Below are positions 16,826 through 25,796 of a stretch of 64,000 nucleotides of DNA, piece by piece. Location of the stretch: positions 310,001-374,000 of the forward strand of contig NZ_BBWV01000004.1 in NCBI RefSeq assembly GCF_000974785.1, given 5' to 3'. The notes beneath the pieces were generated by a model. The model saw only the letters and a program-made list of their open reading frames with translations, ran no database searches and was not told the DNA's origin. The stretch is from Flavihumibacter petaseus NBRC 106054. GTDB lineage: Bacteria; Bacteroidota; Bacteroidia; Chitinophagales; Chitinophagaceae. The position numbers and the translations under genes were made by a program. Numbering within the stretch: position 1 is the stretch's first letter; every line of letters begins with the position of its first letter.

Positions 16826-17248
16826 TTACAAATTAAAACCCGAATTAAGGTTAAGCCTTCGTGTGTTCCCATCCACTAACGTCAATTGCAGTGTTTCCAC
16901 CCCTGGTGGCAACAAGTGGGGAATTTTTTCCGGCCACTCAACGAAGCACCAGCTGCCGCTATACAGGCATTCCTCTACTCCGGCATCAATCGCTTCCTCT
17001 TCATCCTTCAACCGGTAACAATCGATATGGAATACAGGCTGGCCTTCACTGACATACTCATTAATGATAGAAAAAGTCGGACTTCCGACAGCGCCCTTAA
17101 CCGACAGCGCCTCGCAAAGTGCATGGACCAGTGTCGTTTTGCCCGCTCCCATCCCGCCTGAAAGCGCCACCGTTCTGGGGGTTTCCCAGTGGCTGATCAA
17201 CCGATGGGCAATATCATTGATTTGTTGGAGTGAAAAATCCAGCTGCAT
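16826..17248 (-). CDS. tsaE: tRNA threonylcarbamoyladenosine biosynthesis ATPase TsaE
   Basis: ATPase partner of TsaB/TsaD in making t6A37 of tRNA. The ATG at 17248 gives a 140-aa protein, the normal family size; the longer upstream frame runs into the copA region and lacks support. Walker A GGMGAGKTT (31-39, Lys37), SPTFSIINEY and HIDCYRL, then the late WPEKIPHLLP motif are diagnostic. A TATTTTTG element ends 4 nt before the ATG, suggesting a leaderless transcript. The stop lies 22 nt before the alanine dehydrogenase start, so the two may form an operon. Confidence 0.92.
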   Translation of the reverse strand: MQLDFSLQQINDIAHRLISHWETPRTVALSGGMGAGKTTLVHALCEALSVKGAVGSPTFSIINEYVSEGQPVFHIDCYRLKDEEEAIDAGVEECLYSGSWCFVEWPEKIPHLLPPGVETLQLTLVDGNTRRLNLNSGFNL

Positions 17249-17252
17249 CCGG

Positions 17253-17260
17253 CAAAAATA
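17253..17260 (-). promoter_or_regulatory. Promoter -7 element of tsaE (TATTTTTG)
   Basis: Exact TAnnTTTG on the minus strand, 4 nt from the ATG. It decides the start at 17248. Confidence 0.65.
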
Positions 17261-17325
17261 ATCAAACTGCAACTGGGTGGCTATTTTAGGTGATAATACG
17301 TCCAACAATCCGCTGCCGGCGAATG

Positions 17326-17333
17326 TATATTTG
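17326..17333 (+). promoter_or_regulatory. Promoter -7 element of the copper ATPase (TATATTTG)
   Basis: Exact TAnnTTTG, 3 nt before ATG 17337. It shows that the open frame upstream is not coding and points to a leaderless message. Confidence 0.65.
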
Positions 17334-17336
17334 GGT

Positions 17337-19454
17337 ATGGAAACTGTCATCTGGAAGGTCAGGGGAATGACCTGTTCGCACTGCGCCCTCACCGTTTCCC
17401 AGTATCTTGAAAAGCAGGGCATGCATAATGTAAAGGTCAACCCTATTGACGGTGATGTCAGGTTTGAAAGAGAGAGCGGAAAAGTTCCTTCAGCTGAAAC
17501 ACTCACAAAGGGCATCGTTTCCCTGGGTTATGATGTGGTGGACGAAAAAATGGCAGGAGGATCCACTGCTGCGCCCATGAACAGATTCCTGAGATACACA
17601 TTAATCTGTTTGCCTTTCACGCTTGTCCTGATGCTGCACATGATCCCGGCTCTCCACAACAGCTGGATCGGCAATCCCTGGGTTCAGTGTGCACTGGCCG
17701 CCCCTGTATACCTGCTGGGCATGTCATTTTTCGGAAAAAGCGCTTTCAAAAGTATCCGTAACGGCCTGCCAAATATGAATGTTCTGGTCACGCTCGGCGC
17801 TTCTGCTGCATTCCTCTACAGCATTGCCGGAACGCTGCTGTATGGCGGGCATGGCTACCTTTTCTTCGAAACAACTGCCACGATCATCACCCTTGTCTTC
17901 TTTGGCAACTACCTGGAAGATGTTTCCGTGCAATCCACACAAAAACAACTCAACCAGCTGGTGAAAAGCCAAAAGGTGATGGCGAACATGATCGCCTTTG
18001 ACGACAAACACCAGGAACAGATCTTTCCGATAGAAAACAACCAGCTGAGAAATGGCGACCTGGTATTGATCCGGACGGGTGAGCAGGTGCCGGCCGATGC
18101 AAAGATTCTATGGGGCGAAGCACTGTTGAATGAATCCATCATAACAGGAGAAAGCGTACCGGTAGAAAAGAAAGCGAAAGACAATATCATTGGCGGAAGC
18201 CTTGTTGCAGAAGGAACGCTCAAAGCAATCATCACACACACAGCTGCTGACAGTGTGCTCGCCAATATTATCAACCTGGTTAAAAAAGCACAGGGCGACA
18301 AACCACCGGTGCAAAGAATGGCAGATCGCATCAGCGGCATTTTCGTACCGGTAGTACTGATCATTGCAGTCATTACCTTCCTGGTGAATTACCAGGTATT
18401 GCATTCATTTGAAAGCGCGTTGATGCGCAGCATTGCCGTACTGGTGATTGCGTGCCCGTGTGCGATGGGACTGGCTACTCCTGCAGCCATTGCTGTGGGC
18501 CTGGGCCGCGCTGCGCGGAATGGCATACTGTTCAGGGATGCCAGATCACTGGAAGCTTTCAAGACCATCCGCCGTGTGGTATTTGACAAGACCGGCACAC
18601 TGACAACCGGCAAATTCCGGATCGAAGCTTACCAGTCGCTGGTGCTGCCAGATGAAGATTTCCGGAACCTGGTTTATTCCCTTGAAAAATATTCTACCCA
18701 TCCGTTGGCCAGTGCTATCACCGGCGCCTGGAAAACGCGTAATGAAACCCGCTGGGCTTCTATTACAGAAATAAAAGGTAAAGGCATGCACGCCGTCAGC
18801 AGAACAGGTGAAACTTACCAGGCTGGATCCTATGCGATCGCCGCAAGACAGTCGACGGAATCAGATCATAATGTTTATATACTTCGCAATGGTCAGCTGA
18901 TCGGCTGGATCGATGTCACCGATACGGTGAGACCTGAAGCACGGGATGTAATCCGGACACTACACAACAACGGCATTGAGACCATACTGCTGAGTGGTGA
19001 CCGAAAGGATAAAGCAGGCAGGATCGCAAAGGAACTTGGCATTGAAACAATATATGCCGAAAAAAGTCCTGAAGAGAAACTGACGATCGTGGAGCAATTG
19101 ACCCGGGAAGCTCCGACTGCCATGGTGGGAGATGGCATCAATGATGCGCCTGCATTAGCCAAAGCAACCATCGGGATCTCTCTGAGCGACGCTTCCCAGC
19201 TTGCAGTGCAAACAGCAGGCGTCGTTCTGATGAACAATGGTATCCGGCAACTGCCGCTGGCACTTGGCCTCGGCACGCATACCATGAAGACCATCCGCCA
19301 GAACCTGTTCTGGGCATTCGCCTATAACATTGTTGCTATACCCATAGCGGCTTTCGGTTTCCTGACACCCACTTTCGGTGCTTTGGTCATGGGACTGAGC
19401 GACGTGGTGCTTGCGGTCAATTCCGCCCGCCTCATGGTAAAACGTGTCAGCTGA
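17337..19454 (+). CDS. copA: Copper-translocating P-type ATPase (P1B)
   Basis: Inner-membrane exporter of Cu(I). The 705-aa protein has one N-terminal heavy-metal-associated domain with GMTCSHC (Cys13, Cys16), membrane helices, actuator loop TGES, the transport motif CPC at residues 373-375, phosphorylation site DKTGT (Asp417), HP motif STHPLA, and hinge MVGDGINDAPAL. CPC plus a GMTCxxC domain favour copper over zinc/cadmium. No CueR or CsoR-like regulator is beside it. The stop overlaps the recQ start (TGATG), so the two are translationally coupled. Confidence 0.92.
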   Translation: METVIWKVRGMTCSHCALTVSQYLEKQGMHNVKVNPIDGDVRFERESGKVPSAETLTKGIVSLGYDVVDEKMAGGSTAAPMNRFLRYTLICLPFTLVLMLHMIPALHNSWIGNPWVQCALAAPVYLLGMSFFGKSAFKSIRNGLPNMNVLVTLGASAAFLYSIAGTLLYGGHGYLFFETTATIITLVFFGNYLEDVSVQSTQKQLNQLVKSQKVMANMIAFDDKHQEQIFPIENNQLRNGDLVLIRTGEQVPADAKILWGEALLNESIITGESVPVEKKAKDNIIGGSLVAEGTLKAIITHTAADSVLANIINLVKKAQGDKPPVQRMADRISGIFVPVVLIIAVITFLVNYQVLHSFESALMRSIAVLVIACPCAMGLATPAAIAVGLGRAARNGILFRDARSLEAFKTIRRVVFDKTGTLTTGKFRIEAYQSLVLPDEDFRNLVYSLEKYSTHPLASAITGAWKTRNETRWASITEIKGKGMHAVSRTGETYQAGSYAIAARQSTESDHNVYILRNGQLIGWIDVTDTVRPEARDVIRTLHNNGIETILLSGDRKDKAGRIAKELGIETIYAEKSPEEKLTIVEQLTREAPTAMVGDGINDAPALAKATIGISLSDASQLAVQTAGVVLMNNGIRQLPLALGLGTHTMKTIRQNLFWAFAYNIVAIPIAAFGFLTPTFGALVMGLSDVVLAVNSARLMVKRVS

Positions 19455-21358
19455 TGGAACAGACGATCCACGGCATACTGCAACACTACTGGGGGTTCAA
19501 ACAGTTCCGTCAGTTACAGCAACCCATCATTGAAGCGGTGTTATCGGGAAAGGATACACTGGCACTGTTACCGACGGGCAGTGGCAAATCACTCTGTTAC
19601 CAGGTGCCCGCAATCATGCAGGAAGGCATCTGCCTCGTGATCAGTCCACTGATCGCACTGATGAAAGACCAGGTGGAACAGCTCCGGAAAAGAGGCATCA
19701 GTGCCCTGGCGATCCACACCGGCATGTCACAGCGGGAGATCCGAAAAACGATGGACCTTGCCCTGAACAGCCGCATCAAATTACTATACCTTTCCCCGGA
19801 AAGAATTCAGACAAGGGTCTTCCGTGATTTTCTCCCGGAGCTCCCCGTAAACATGGTAGCTATCGATGAAGCCCACTGCGTATCGCAATGGGGATACGAC
19901 TTTCGCCCAAGCTACCTGCAGATCAACACGCTGCGGGAATTCCTGCCGAAGACGCCGTTTCTTGCGCTTACGGCATCCGCTACGCCCCTGGTACAGAAAG
20001 ATATAACCACCCAGCTGCAGTTGCGCGATCCCGTTATACTGAAAGGTAGTTTTGCAAGGGAAGGCTTGTCTTACAGCTGTTTTGAAGAGGCCAACAAGCT
20101 GCAGAAAATCGTCAGTATCCTCGCGCAGGTGGAAGGTTCTTCCATCATCTACTGCCGCAGCAGAAAAAAAACAGCGGAGATTTCCAGACACCTGGCCGAC
20201 AGGGGAATACCCGCCATCCATTATCATGCAGGCCTGCCACAGGATGAGAGACACCTGCGACAAAAAGAATGGACATCCAACCAGTACCGGATAATTGTCA
20301 GCACAAATGCTTTCGGGATGGGCATCGACAAACCGGATGTGCGAACCGTCATCCATCATGATGTACCGGATTGCCTGGAGAACTACTACCAGGAAGCCGG
20401 ACGTGCGGGCCGCGATCAGCAAAAAGCCTACGCCGTGCTGTTGTACCAGAAACAGGAGCTTGCTGAATTGGAGAAACAGCTAGACAAGAAATTCCCGGCA
20501 CCGGAAACGATCCGTGACGTGTACCGGCACCTGACACATTTTATGCAAATCCCGCTGGGCACCGCAGCCGGCACGCAATTCGACTTCGACCTTACGCTGT
20601 TCTGTCAGCGTTTCAAACTGGACCGGACTACAACCATCAATGCGCTGCAGATCCTGCAGGCTGAAGGCTATTGTAATCTGACAGAAGCTGTTTTCATGCC
20701 TTCCAGGCTTCAGTTCCTCGCCAACCGTGAGGCCCTTGAACTGCTTGAACAAAAGTATCCGGAACTGGACGACCTGGCCAAAACACTGCTCCGGCAATAT
20801 GAGGGACTGTTTACCTATCCCGCCGCCATCAATGAGTCTTATCTCGGAAGATTGCTGAAAAAAGAAATGCCGGAAATAGTATCGCTGCTCGGGCAACTGG
20901 ACAGGATGGGGATCATCCGGTATGAGCCTCGCAAAGAGCTGCCACAGCTCACCCTGATGGCGGAGCGGATGTTGCCGCAATCGGTCTTCATCCACACCGA
21001 TGTCCTGCAGAGAAGAAAAGCACTGGCAGCAGAAAGGTTAAAAAAATTACAGCGGTACCTTTCCGGTGACACCTGCAGAAGTGTTTTCCTCGGTAATTAT
21101 TTCGGCGACGAAACTATCCGGGATTGCGGTATCTGCGACAATTGCCTGACCCGGAAAAAACAGGCTTTATCTGTCGCCCCGCTGGTTGAGCAACTATTGA
21201 AAACACTTGACACCGAACGTCAGCAGGTAAATCAGCTCAAACTACTCACCGCAGCAAACTACACTGACGATCAGTTCTGGAAAGCCATGCGTTTTCTGGA
21301 AGATAACAGTCAGATCAGTGTCGGCACGGACGGATGGGTGAGCCGAAGCAGTTCCTGA
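19454..21358 (+). CDS. recQ: ATP-dependent DNA helicase RecQ
   Basis: 3'-5' helicase in recombination and fork repair. 634 aa: Walker A LPTGSGKS (Lys45), DEAH box (138-141) followed by CVSQWGYDFRPSY, helicase C-domain with GRAGRDQ, then an RQC zinc-binding region with cysteines in CRSVFLGNYFGD and CGICDNC. The C-terminus is short and I cannot recognise an HRDC domain, unlike E. coli RecQ. The gene overlaps copA by one base. Its TGA abuts the stop of the convergent HerA-like gene with no spacer. Confidence 0.93.
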   Translation: MEQTIHGILQHYWGFKQFRQLQQPIIEAVLSGKDTLALLPTGSGKSLCYQVPAIMQEGICLVISPLIALMKDQVEQLRKRGISALAIHTGMSQREIRKTMDLALNSRIKLLYLSPERIQTRVFRDFLPELPVNMVAIDEAHCVSQWGYDFRPSYLQINTLREFLPKTPFLALTASATPLVQKDITTQLQLRDPVILKGSFAREGLSYSCFEEANKLQKIVSILAQVEGSSIIYCRSRKKTAEISRHLADRGIPAIHYHAGLPQDERHLRQKEWTSNQYRIIVSTNAFGMGIDKPDVRTVIHHDVPDCLENYYQEAGRAGRDQQKAYAVLLYQKQELAELEKQLDKKFPAPETIRDVYRHLTHFMQIPLGTAAGTQFDFDLTLFCQRFKLDRTTTINALQILQAEGYCNLTEAVFMPSRLQFLANREALELLEQKYPELDDLAKTLLRQYEGLFTYPAAINESYLGRLLKKEMPEIVSLLGQLDRMGIIRYEPRKELPQLTLMAERMLPQSVFIHTDVLQRRKALAAERLKKLQRYLSGDTCRSVFLGNYFGDETIRDCGICDNCLTRKKQALSVAPLVEQLLKTLDTERQQVNQLKLLTAANYTDDQFWKAMRFLEDNSQISVGTDGWVSRSSS

Positions 21359-22933
21359 TTACCACAAAGATTTTTTCCTGCGCGACGTACCGCCGAGGCC
21401 CAGTGCCCCCAGCAAAGTGCGCGTGATCATGTTGGCAGCGGTACGCGTAGCCTGGCGGCCCGCTGAACTGTCGAGCATTTTTTCAAGCATGCCTTTTTCT
21501 TCTTTCTCTTTCGGCCTGTTCTTCTCTGCTTTGGCCTGTTCCGCCGCTTCCCTGGCTTTTTCTGCTTCACCCGCTGCTGCTTCCAGTTTTGCTGAAAGCA
21601 TCTCATACGCACTTTCCGAATCCACTTCCTGGTTGTATTTCGACACCAGCTTGCTGCTTTTCACCAGCTGGCTGATCTCATCGGCGGTCAGCACATCCAT
21701 CCTGCTTCTCGGAGAGATCATCAGGGTATGCACCAGGGGAGTGGGAATGCCTTTCTCATTCAGCATCGTGATGAGCGCTTCGCCGATGCCCAGTTGGGTG
21801 AGCAAATCATCCGTTTTATAAAACTCAGTCTCAGGGTAGTTTTCAGCAGTCTGCTTGATCACCTTGCGATCGGCAGCGGTAAATGCCCGTAAGGCATGCT
21901 GCACCTTCAACCCGAGCTGCCCCAGAACATCCTTAGGCACATCCATCGGATTCTGAGTGCAGAAAAATATGCCGATCCCCTTGGAGCGGATGAGCTTGAC
22001 GATGGTTTCTATCTGCTGCAACAGGGCCTCACTTGCTTCCTGGAAGATCAGGTGCGCTTCATCAATAAAGAGCACAAGTTTGGGTTTGTCCAGATCACCT
22101 TCTTCCGGGCTAGAGCCATATAGTTCGGCAAGCAGCTGCAACATAAACGTGGAGAACAGTTTGGGCCGGTCCTGCAGGTCAGTGACCCTTAGCACCGAGA
22201 TCATACCCCGGCCATCCGGCGCGATGCGCATCAGGTCATCCACTTCAAAACTTTTTTCACCAAAGAATGCTGTTGCACCCTGCTGTTGCAGTTCCACCAC
22301 CTTCCGGAGTATCGTGCCTGTTGAACTGGTGCTGATCTTCCCGTAGTCTTTTTCGATCAGTGCTTTTCCTTCGTCGCTGATGTACTGCAACACTTTGGTA
22401 AAATCCTTGAGGTCGAGCAAAGGCAATTTGTTGTCATCGCACCATTTGAAAATCATGGCGACCAGGCCGGCCTGGGTATCGTTCAGGCCAAGGATCTTGC
22501 TTAGCAATACCGGACCAAATTCACTTACGGTCGCCCTGAGCCGTACACCCGGCCCGTTGCTCAGCGTAAGGAGTTCTGCCGGGTAAGCAGCAGGCTGATA
22601 AGTCATCCCCAGCAACTCATAACGGTCTTTGATTTTGTCGTTCAGAGAACCCGCAGCTGCAATACCACTCAGATCTCCTTTGATGTCCATCAGCAATACC
22701 GGAACACTGTTATCGCTCAGCACTTCAGCAAGCACCTGCAGCGTTTTCGTTTTCCCGGTACCCGTAGCGCCGGCGATAAGGCCGTGACGGTTCATCGTTT
22801 TCAAGGGAAGCAATACCGCCGCATCAGGCTGCGGTTTTCCGTCGAGAACACCAATACCAATTTTGGCAGATTCGCCTTTGAAAGAGTAACCAGCCTGGAT
22901 AGCTTCAAGGAATGCGGTCGGAGTAGTAGACAT
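21359..22933 (-). CDS. HerA-like ATPase of the DUF853 family
   Basis: A 524-aa AAA-like ATPase with Walker A GATGTGKT (about 55-62), Walker B LVLFIDEAHLIF and FFCTQNPMDVP, characteristic of the DUF853/helicase HerA-like proteins. The final ~100 residues are a charged coiled-coil stretch (KLEAAAGEAEKAREAAEQAK) and a Gly-rich tail. Related to FtsK/HerA motors, but no NurA nuclease gene is near. Role unknown; DNA or protein translocation is inferred. Confidence 0.85.
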   Translation of the reverse strand: MSTTPTAFLEAIQAGYSFKGESAKIGIGVLDGKPQPDAAVLLPLKTMNRHGLIAGATGTGKTKTLQVLAEVLSDNSVPVLLMDIKGDLSGIAAAGSLNDKIKDRYELLGMTYQPAAYPAELLTLSNGPGVRLRATVSEFGPVLLSKILGLNDTQAGLVAMIFKWCDDNKLPLLDLKDFTKVLQYISDEGKALIEKDYGKISTSSTGTILRKVVELQQQGATAFFGEKSFEVDDLMRIAPDGRGMISVLRVTDLQDRPKLFSTFMLQLLAELYGSSPEEGDLDKPKLVLFIDEAHLIFQEASEALLQQIETIVKLIRSKGIGIFFCTQNPMDVPKDVLGQLGLKVQHALRAFTAADRKVIKQTAENYPETEFYKTDDLLTQLGIGEALITMLNEKGIPTPLVHTLMISPRSRMDVLTADEISQLVKSSKLVSKYNQEVDSESAYEMLSAKLEAAAGEAEKAREAAEQAKAEKNRPKEKEEKGMLEKMLDSSAGRQATRTAANMITRTLLGALGLGGTSRRKKSLW

Positions 22934-22965
22934 CCTGGTGAATTTGGCGGGAAGATAACGGAATT

Positions 22966-23337
22966 TTAAAACGATTCATCCCGCTCAATCATCAGGATGG
23001 CGTTCTGCGGAACGATATAAAATTTTTCACTTTCATACATCACCTCTGTCGCCCCACTCACGAGGAAGATTGCCAGATCTCCTTCCTTAACCTGGAGTGG
23101 AACATATTTGATCTGCTCTTCCGATTGCTTCCAGGATTCCTCTTCCGGGGGCACGGGAATCGCATAGCCCGGCCCCGTCCGGATGACGGTTCCCTGCTGA
23201 ACTTTTTCTTTCTCCTGGACACCTGGTGGCAGGTAGAGGCCGCTTGCGGTTTTGTCGTGAGGCTGGGATGGCCGGATCAAAACCCGGTCTCCGATGACGA
23301 TGAGCTTCTTGAGTTTGTTGTCGTTTGTCAGTAACAT
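22966..23337 (-). CDS. GroES-like co-chaperone family protein
   Basis: 123 aa, longer than normal GroES (~95). The beta-barrel core is recognisable: VIGDRVLIRPSQPHDKTASGLYLPPG, then GTVIRTGPG and a C-terminal VPQNAILMIE. An insertion of ~20 residues (EEESWKQSEEQIKYVPLQ) replaces the usual region before the dome. No groEL is adjacent, so this is likely a second, divergent cpn10-fold protein rather than the main GroES. Confidence 0.8.
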   Translation of the reverse strand: MLLTNDNKLKKLIVIGDRVLIRPSQPHDKTASGLYLPPGVQEKEKVQQGTVIRTGPGYAIPVPPEEESWKQSEEQIKYVPLQVKEGDLAIFLVSGATEVMYESEKFYIVPQNAILMIERDESF

Positions 23338-23459
23338 GATTCGAGGGCAAAATTAGACAGGAATTACAAAAAAACAGCCCAAAAACATTAACGCCCCCTT
23401 ACCGTTTTGTATAACGGGAAATAAGTTAATTTTATTCCAATACTCAAACATGTTCCCAT

Positions 23460-24167
23460 ATGGAAGAAAAGAAACCTAAAATATTGTTGTGTGAAGATGA
23501 TCAGAACCTTGGACTGGTGTTGAAGAATTACCTGGAGTTAAATGACTTCGATGTGGTTTTGGAAAGAGACGGCCGCCTGGGACTGGCAGCATTTCAGCGC
23601 GAAAAGTTCGACCTGTGCCTGCTGGACGTGATGATGCCAAATATGGACGGCTTTTCACTGGCTGAAGAGATCCGCGATATCGACCCCGATATTCCACTTT
23701 TCTTCCTGAGCGCCAAGACCATGAAAGAAGATATCATCCAGGGGTATAAGCTGGGTGCTGATGATTATATCACCAAGCCTTTCGACAGTGAAGTATTGCT
23801 GATGAAGATCAAGGCGATCCTGAAACGTAATGAAGAACTGAATAAGGAAAACGAGAACAAGGAATTTGACCTGGGCAGCTTTCATTTCAACCCCAAGCTG
23901 CGGGAACTGAGCCATAACGGTCAGACACAAACGTTATCTCCTAAAGAGAACGAGTTGCTGAAAATGCTGGCAGAACATATGAACGACCTGCTTCCCCGCG
24001 AACAGGCGTTGAAGAAGATCTGGGGCAGCGACACCTATTTCAACGGACGCAGTATGGACGTTTACATTGCCAAGCTCCGGAAATACCTGAAAGAAGACAG
24101 CAACATCGAGATCGTCAATATTCACGGCAATGGCTTCCGCCTGGTAGTACCGGTTCCGGAACGCTGA
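23460..24167 (+). CDS. rprY: OmpR-family response regulator, RprY-like
   Basis: 235 aa: receiver domain with acidic pair CEDD, phospho-acceptor Asp56 in LLDVMMPNMDG and Lys in ITKPFD; then an OmpR/PhoB winged-helix domain (~135-232) with LSPKENELLKMLAEH and SMDVYIAKLRKYL. Closely resembles RprY of Bacteroidota. No histidine kinase lies next to it, so it is an orphan here. Its terminator lies inside the 3' end of the convergent ruvB gene. Confidence 0.88.
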   Translation: MEEKKPKILLCEDDQNLGLVLKNYLELNDFDVVLERDGRLGLAAFQREKFDLCLLDVMMPNMDGFSLAEEIRDIDPDIPLFFLSAKTMKEDIIQGYKLGADDYITKPFDSEVLLMKIKAILKRNEELNKENENKEFDLGSFHFNPKLRELSHNGQTQTLSPKENELLKMLAEHMNDLLPREQALKKIWGSDTYFNGRSMDVYIAKLRKYLKEDSNIEIVNIHGNGFRLVVPVPER

Positions 24168-24190
24168 AAACAGTTGCCAGTTAAATAATA

Positions 24191-25225
24191 TCAGAAATCA
24201 AACAGGCCGGGGTGATTCCCGGCTTTTGGTTTTTTACCGAGGTGCTCATAAGCTTTGGCCGTTACTTCCCTTCCCCGGGGCGTACGTTGGATAAATCCTT
24301 CCTGGATCAGGAAAGGCTCATACACTTCCTCGAGGGTACCCGGCTCCTCACCCACAGCTGTCGCAATAGTGGTGAGTCCTACGGGTCCGCCTTTGAATTT
24401 TTCGATGATCGTGGCCAGGATCCGGTTATCCATTTCGTCCAATCCGTGCTCGTCTACATTCAGTGCTTTCAGGGCATGTTGCGTGATGCCCAGGTCAAGC
24501 GTACCGTCATTTAACACCATCGCGAAATCGCGCACCCTTCTCAGCAGGCCGTTGGCAATCCGCGGCGTTCCGCGGCTCCGGCGGGCAATCTCAGCTGCCG
24601 CTTCCGGAAGCAGGGGCGCCTGCAGCAGTTTGGCTGACCTTTTCAGAATGCCTTCAAGCGTTTGGGCGGAATAGTATTCGAGGCGCGATTTAATGGCAAA
24701 TCTCGACAGCAGCGGTGCTGTCAGCAGGCCGCTCCGGGTAGTAGCGCCGATCAGGGTAAAGGGATTCAGGGCAATCTGAATACTCCGGGCGTTGGGACCA
24801 CTGTCGATCATGATATCAATCCGGTAGTCTTCCATGGCAGCATAGAGGTATTCTTCCACTACCGTACTCAGCCGATGGATCTCATCAATAAAAAGGACGT
24901 CATTCGGCTGCAGGTTGGTGAGGAGGCCTGCGAGGTCGCCTGGTTTTTCAATTACCGGCCCCGAAGTCTCTTTGATCTGAACCCCCATCTCATGGGCTAC
25001 AATGCGGGACAGGGTTGTTTTTCCCAGGCCGGGGGGACCATGGAACAACACATGATCCAGCGCCTCACCACGGATCTTCGCTGCTTTGATAAAAATGCGC
25101 AGGTTCTCAATGATCTGCGGCTGACCGGCAAATTCATTGATCTCCTTCGGCCGGAGGTTATTTTCCAGCTCTTTCTCCACAGCGCTCAGATGTGCCGGAT
25201 CAGATTGTAAATGGGGGTTGCTCAT
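24191..25225 (-). CDS. ruvB: Holliday junction branch migration helicase RuvB
   Basis: AAA+ motor of the RuvABC resolvasome. 344 aa: [11 protein letters not shown] near the N-terminus, Walker [10 protein letters not shown] (62-70, Lys69), Walker [10 protein letters not shown], sensor GATTRSG, and C-terminal winged helix with [13 protein letters not shown]. Faces rprY; the last codons also encode that gene's terminator hairpin. Divergent from marR with 72 bp between them. ruvC is present elsewhere in the window (61292); ruvA was not seen. Confidence 0.96.
   Translation of the reverse strand: MSNPHLQSDPAHLSAVEKELENNLRPKEINEFAGQPQIIENLRIFIKAAKIRGEALDHVLFHGPPGLGKTTLSRIVAHEMGVQIKETSGPVIEKPGDLAGLLTNLQPNDVLFIDEIHRLSTVVEEYLYAAMEDYRIDIMIDSGPNARSIQIALNPFTLIGATTRSGLLTAPLLSRFAIKSRLEYYSAQTLEGILKRSAKLLQAPLLPEAAAEIARRSRGTPRIANGLLRRVRDFAMVLNDGTLDLGITQHALKALNVDEHGLDEMDNRILATIIEKFKGGPVGLTTIATAVGEEPGTLEEVYEPFLIQEGFIQRTPRGREVTAKAYEHLGKKPKAGNHPGLFDF
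24206..24235 (+). terminator. Terminator of rprY, inside ruvB
   Basis: Stem GCCGGG (24206-24211) / CCCGGC (24218-24223), 6-nt loop, then a T-rich run TTTTGGTTTTTT on the plus strand. It overlaps the last codons of ruvB. Confidence 0.65.
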
Positions 25226-25255
25226 TGTTCAGGGCCAATATTAAAACAATAATTT

Positions 25256-25273
25256 CATTTGCATATACAAATG
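25256..25273. promoter_or_regulatory. Putative MarR operator CATTTGCATATACAAATG
   Basis: Perfect 6-bp arms CATTTG/CAAATG around a near-symmetric ATAT centre, between divergent ruvB and marR. It covers the TTTG (25258-25261) that could be the marR -33 element, 22 nt before TATCTTTG. Fits autorepression. Confidence 0.6.
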
Positions 25274-25283
25274 AAGAAAGGGT

Positions 25284-25291
25284 TATCTTTG
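25284..25291 (+). promoter_or_regulatory. Promoter -7 element of marR (TATCTTTG)
   Basis: Exact TAnnTTTG, 6 nt before ATG 25298; decides this start over an in-frame ATG-less extension upstream. Confidence 0.65.
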
Positions 25292-25297
25292 CAGGCT

Positions 25298-25726
25298 ATG
25301 AAATGCTCTGAAAGCCGGTACAGCCGTTGTATGTATTTTGCCAGCGGTGCACTGGCCAGGAAGATTGAAAAACTGGCCATGGAAACCTGGAGGAAGGTAT
25401 CTCTTTCCCCCAGCCACGGTTATCTCCTGATGATGGTACTGGATCAACCCGGTATTCAGCCCGGATCCGTTGCCGGACAATTGCAGCTGAGCCCCAGCAC
25501 TGTTACAAGGCTTGTTGAAAAACTCGAAGAAAAAAAACTGGTTACCCGTACAACAGATGGCAAGGTTACCAGGATTCATCCTACTGCGGAGGGTAAAGCA
25601 CTTTACCCTGAACTGGAACTTTGCATCAGCCAGTTTCATGAAAAGCTCGACGGCCTGGTGGACCGCACATCGGCAGACCACCTGATCCGCCAGATCAACC
25701 AGGTGACGGACAAACTACCTTACTGA
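25298..25726 (+). CDS. MarR-family transcriptional regulator
   Basis: 142 aa, start MKCSESRY at 25298 set by the promoter element just before it. Winged helix-turn-helix: PSHGYLLMMVLDQPGIQPGSVAGQLQLSPSTVTRLVEKLEEKKLVTR covers helix-turn-helix and wing. An N-terminal pair of cysteines (Cys3 and Cys11) could in principle be redox-sensing, as in OhrR-type MarR proteins, but this is speculative. No obvious target gene is adjacent; the palindrome in its own promoter suggests autoregulation. Confidence 0.85.
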   Translation: MKCSESRYSRCMYFASGALARKIEKLAMETWRKVSLSPSHGYLLMMVLDQPGIQPGSVAGQLQLSPSTVTRLVEKLEEKKLVTRTTDGKVTRIHPTAEGKALYPELELCISQFHEKLDGLVDRTSADHLIRQINQVTDKLPY

Positions 25727-25745
25727 CAGAATACTGTATTGAATA

Positions 25746-25780
25746 GCAAAAGCCGGACTATCTCCGGCTTTTTGCTTTTT
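25746..25780. terminator. Bidirectional terminator between marR and DUF937-OmpA gene
   Basis: Stem GCAAAAGCCGGA / TCCGGCTTTTTGC with a 6-nt loop (one bulged T), flanked by T-rich sequence on both strands. Confidence 0.8.
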
Positions 25781-25796
25781 ATGCATATGGTGTATG

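Noticed and set aside
17277-17336. 20-residue N-terminal extension of the copper ATPase
   Set aside because: TATATTTG promoter element lies inside it, 3 nt before the ATG that gives a normal N-terminus.
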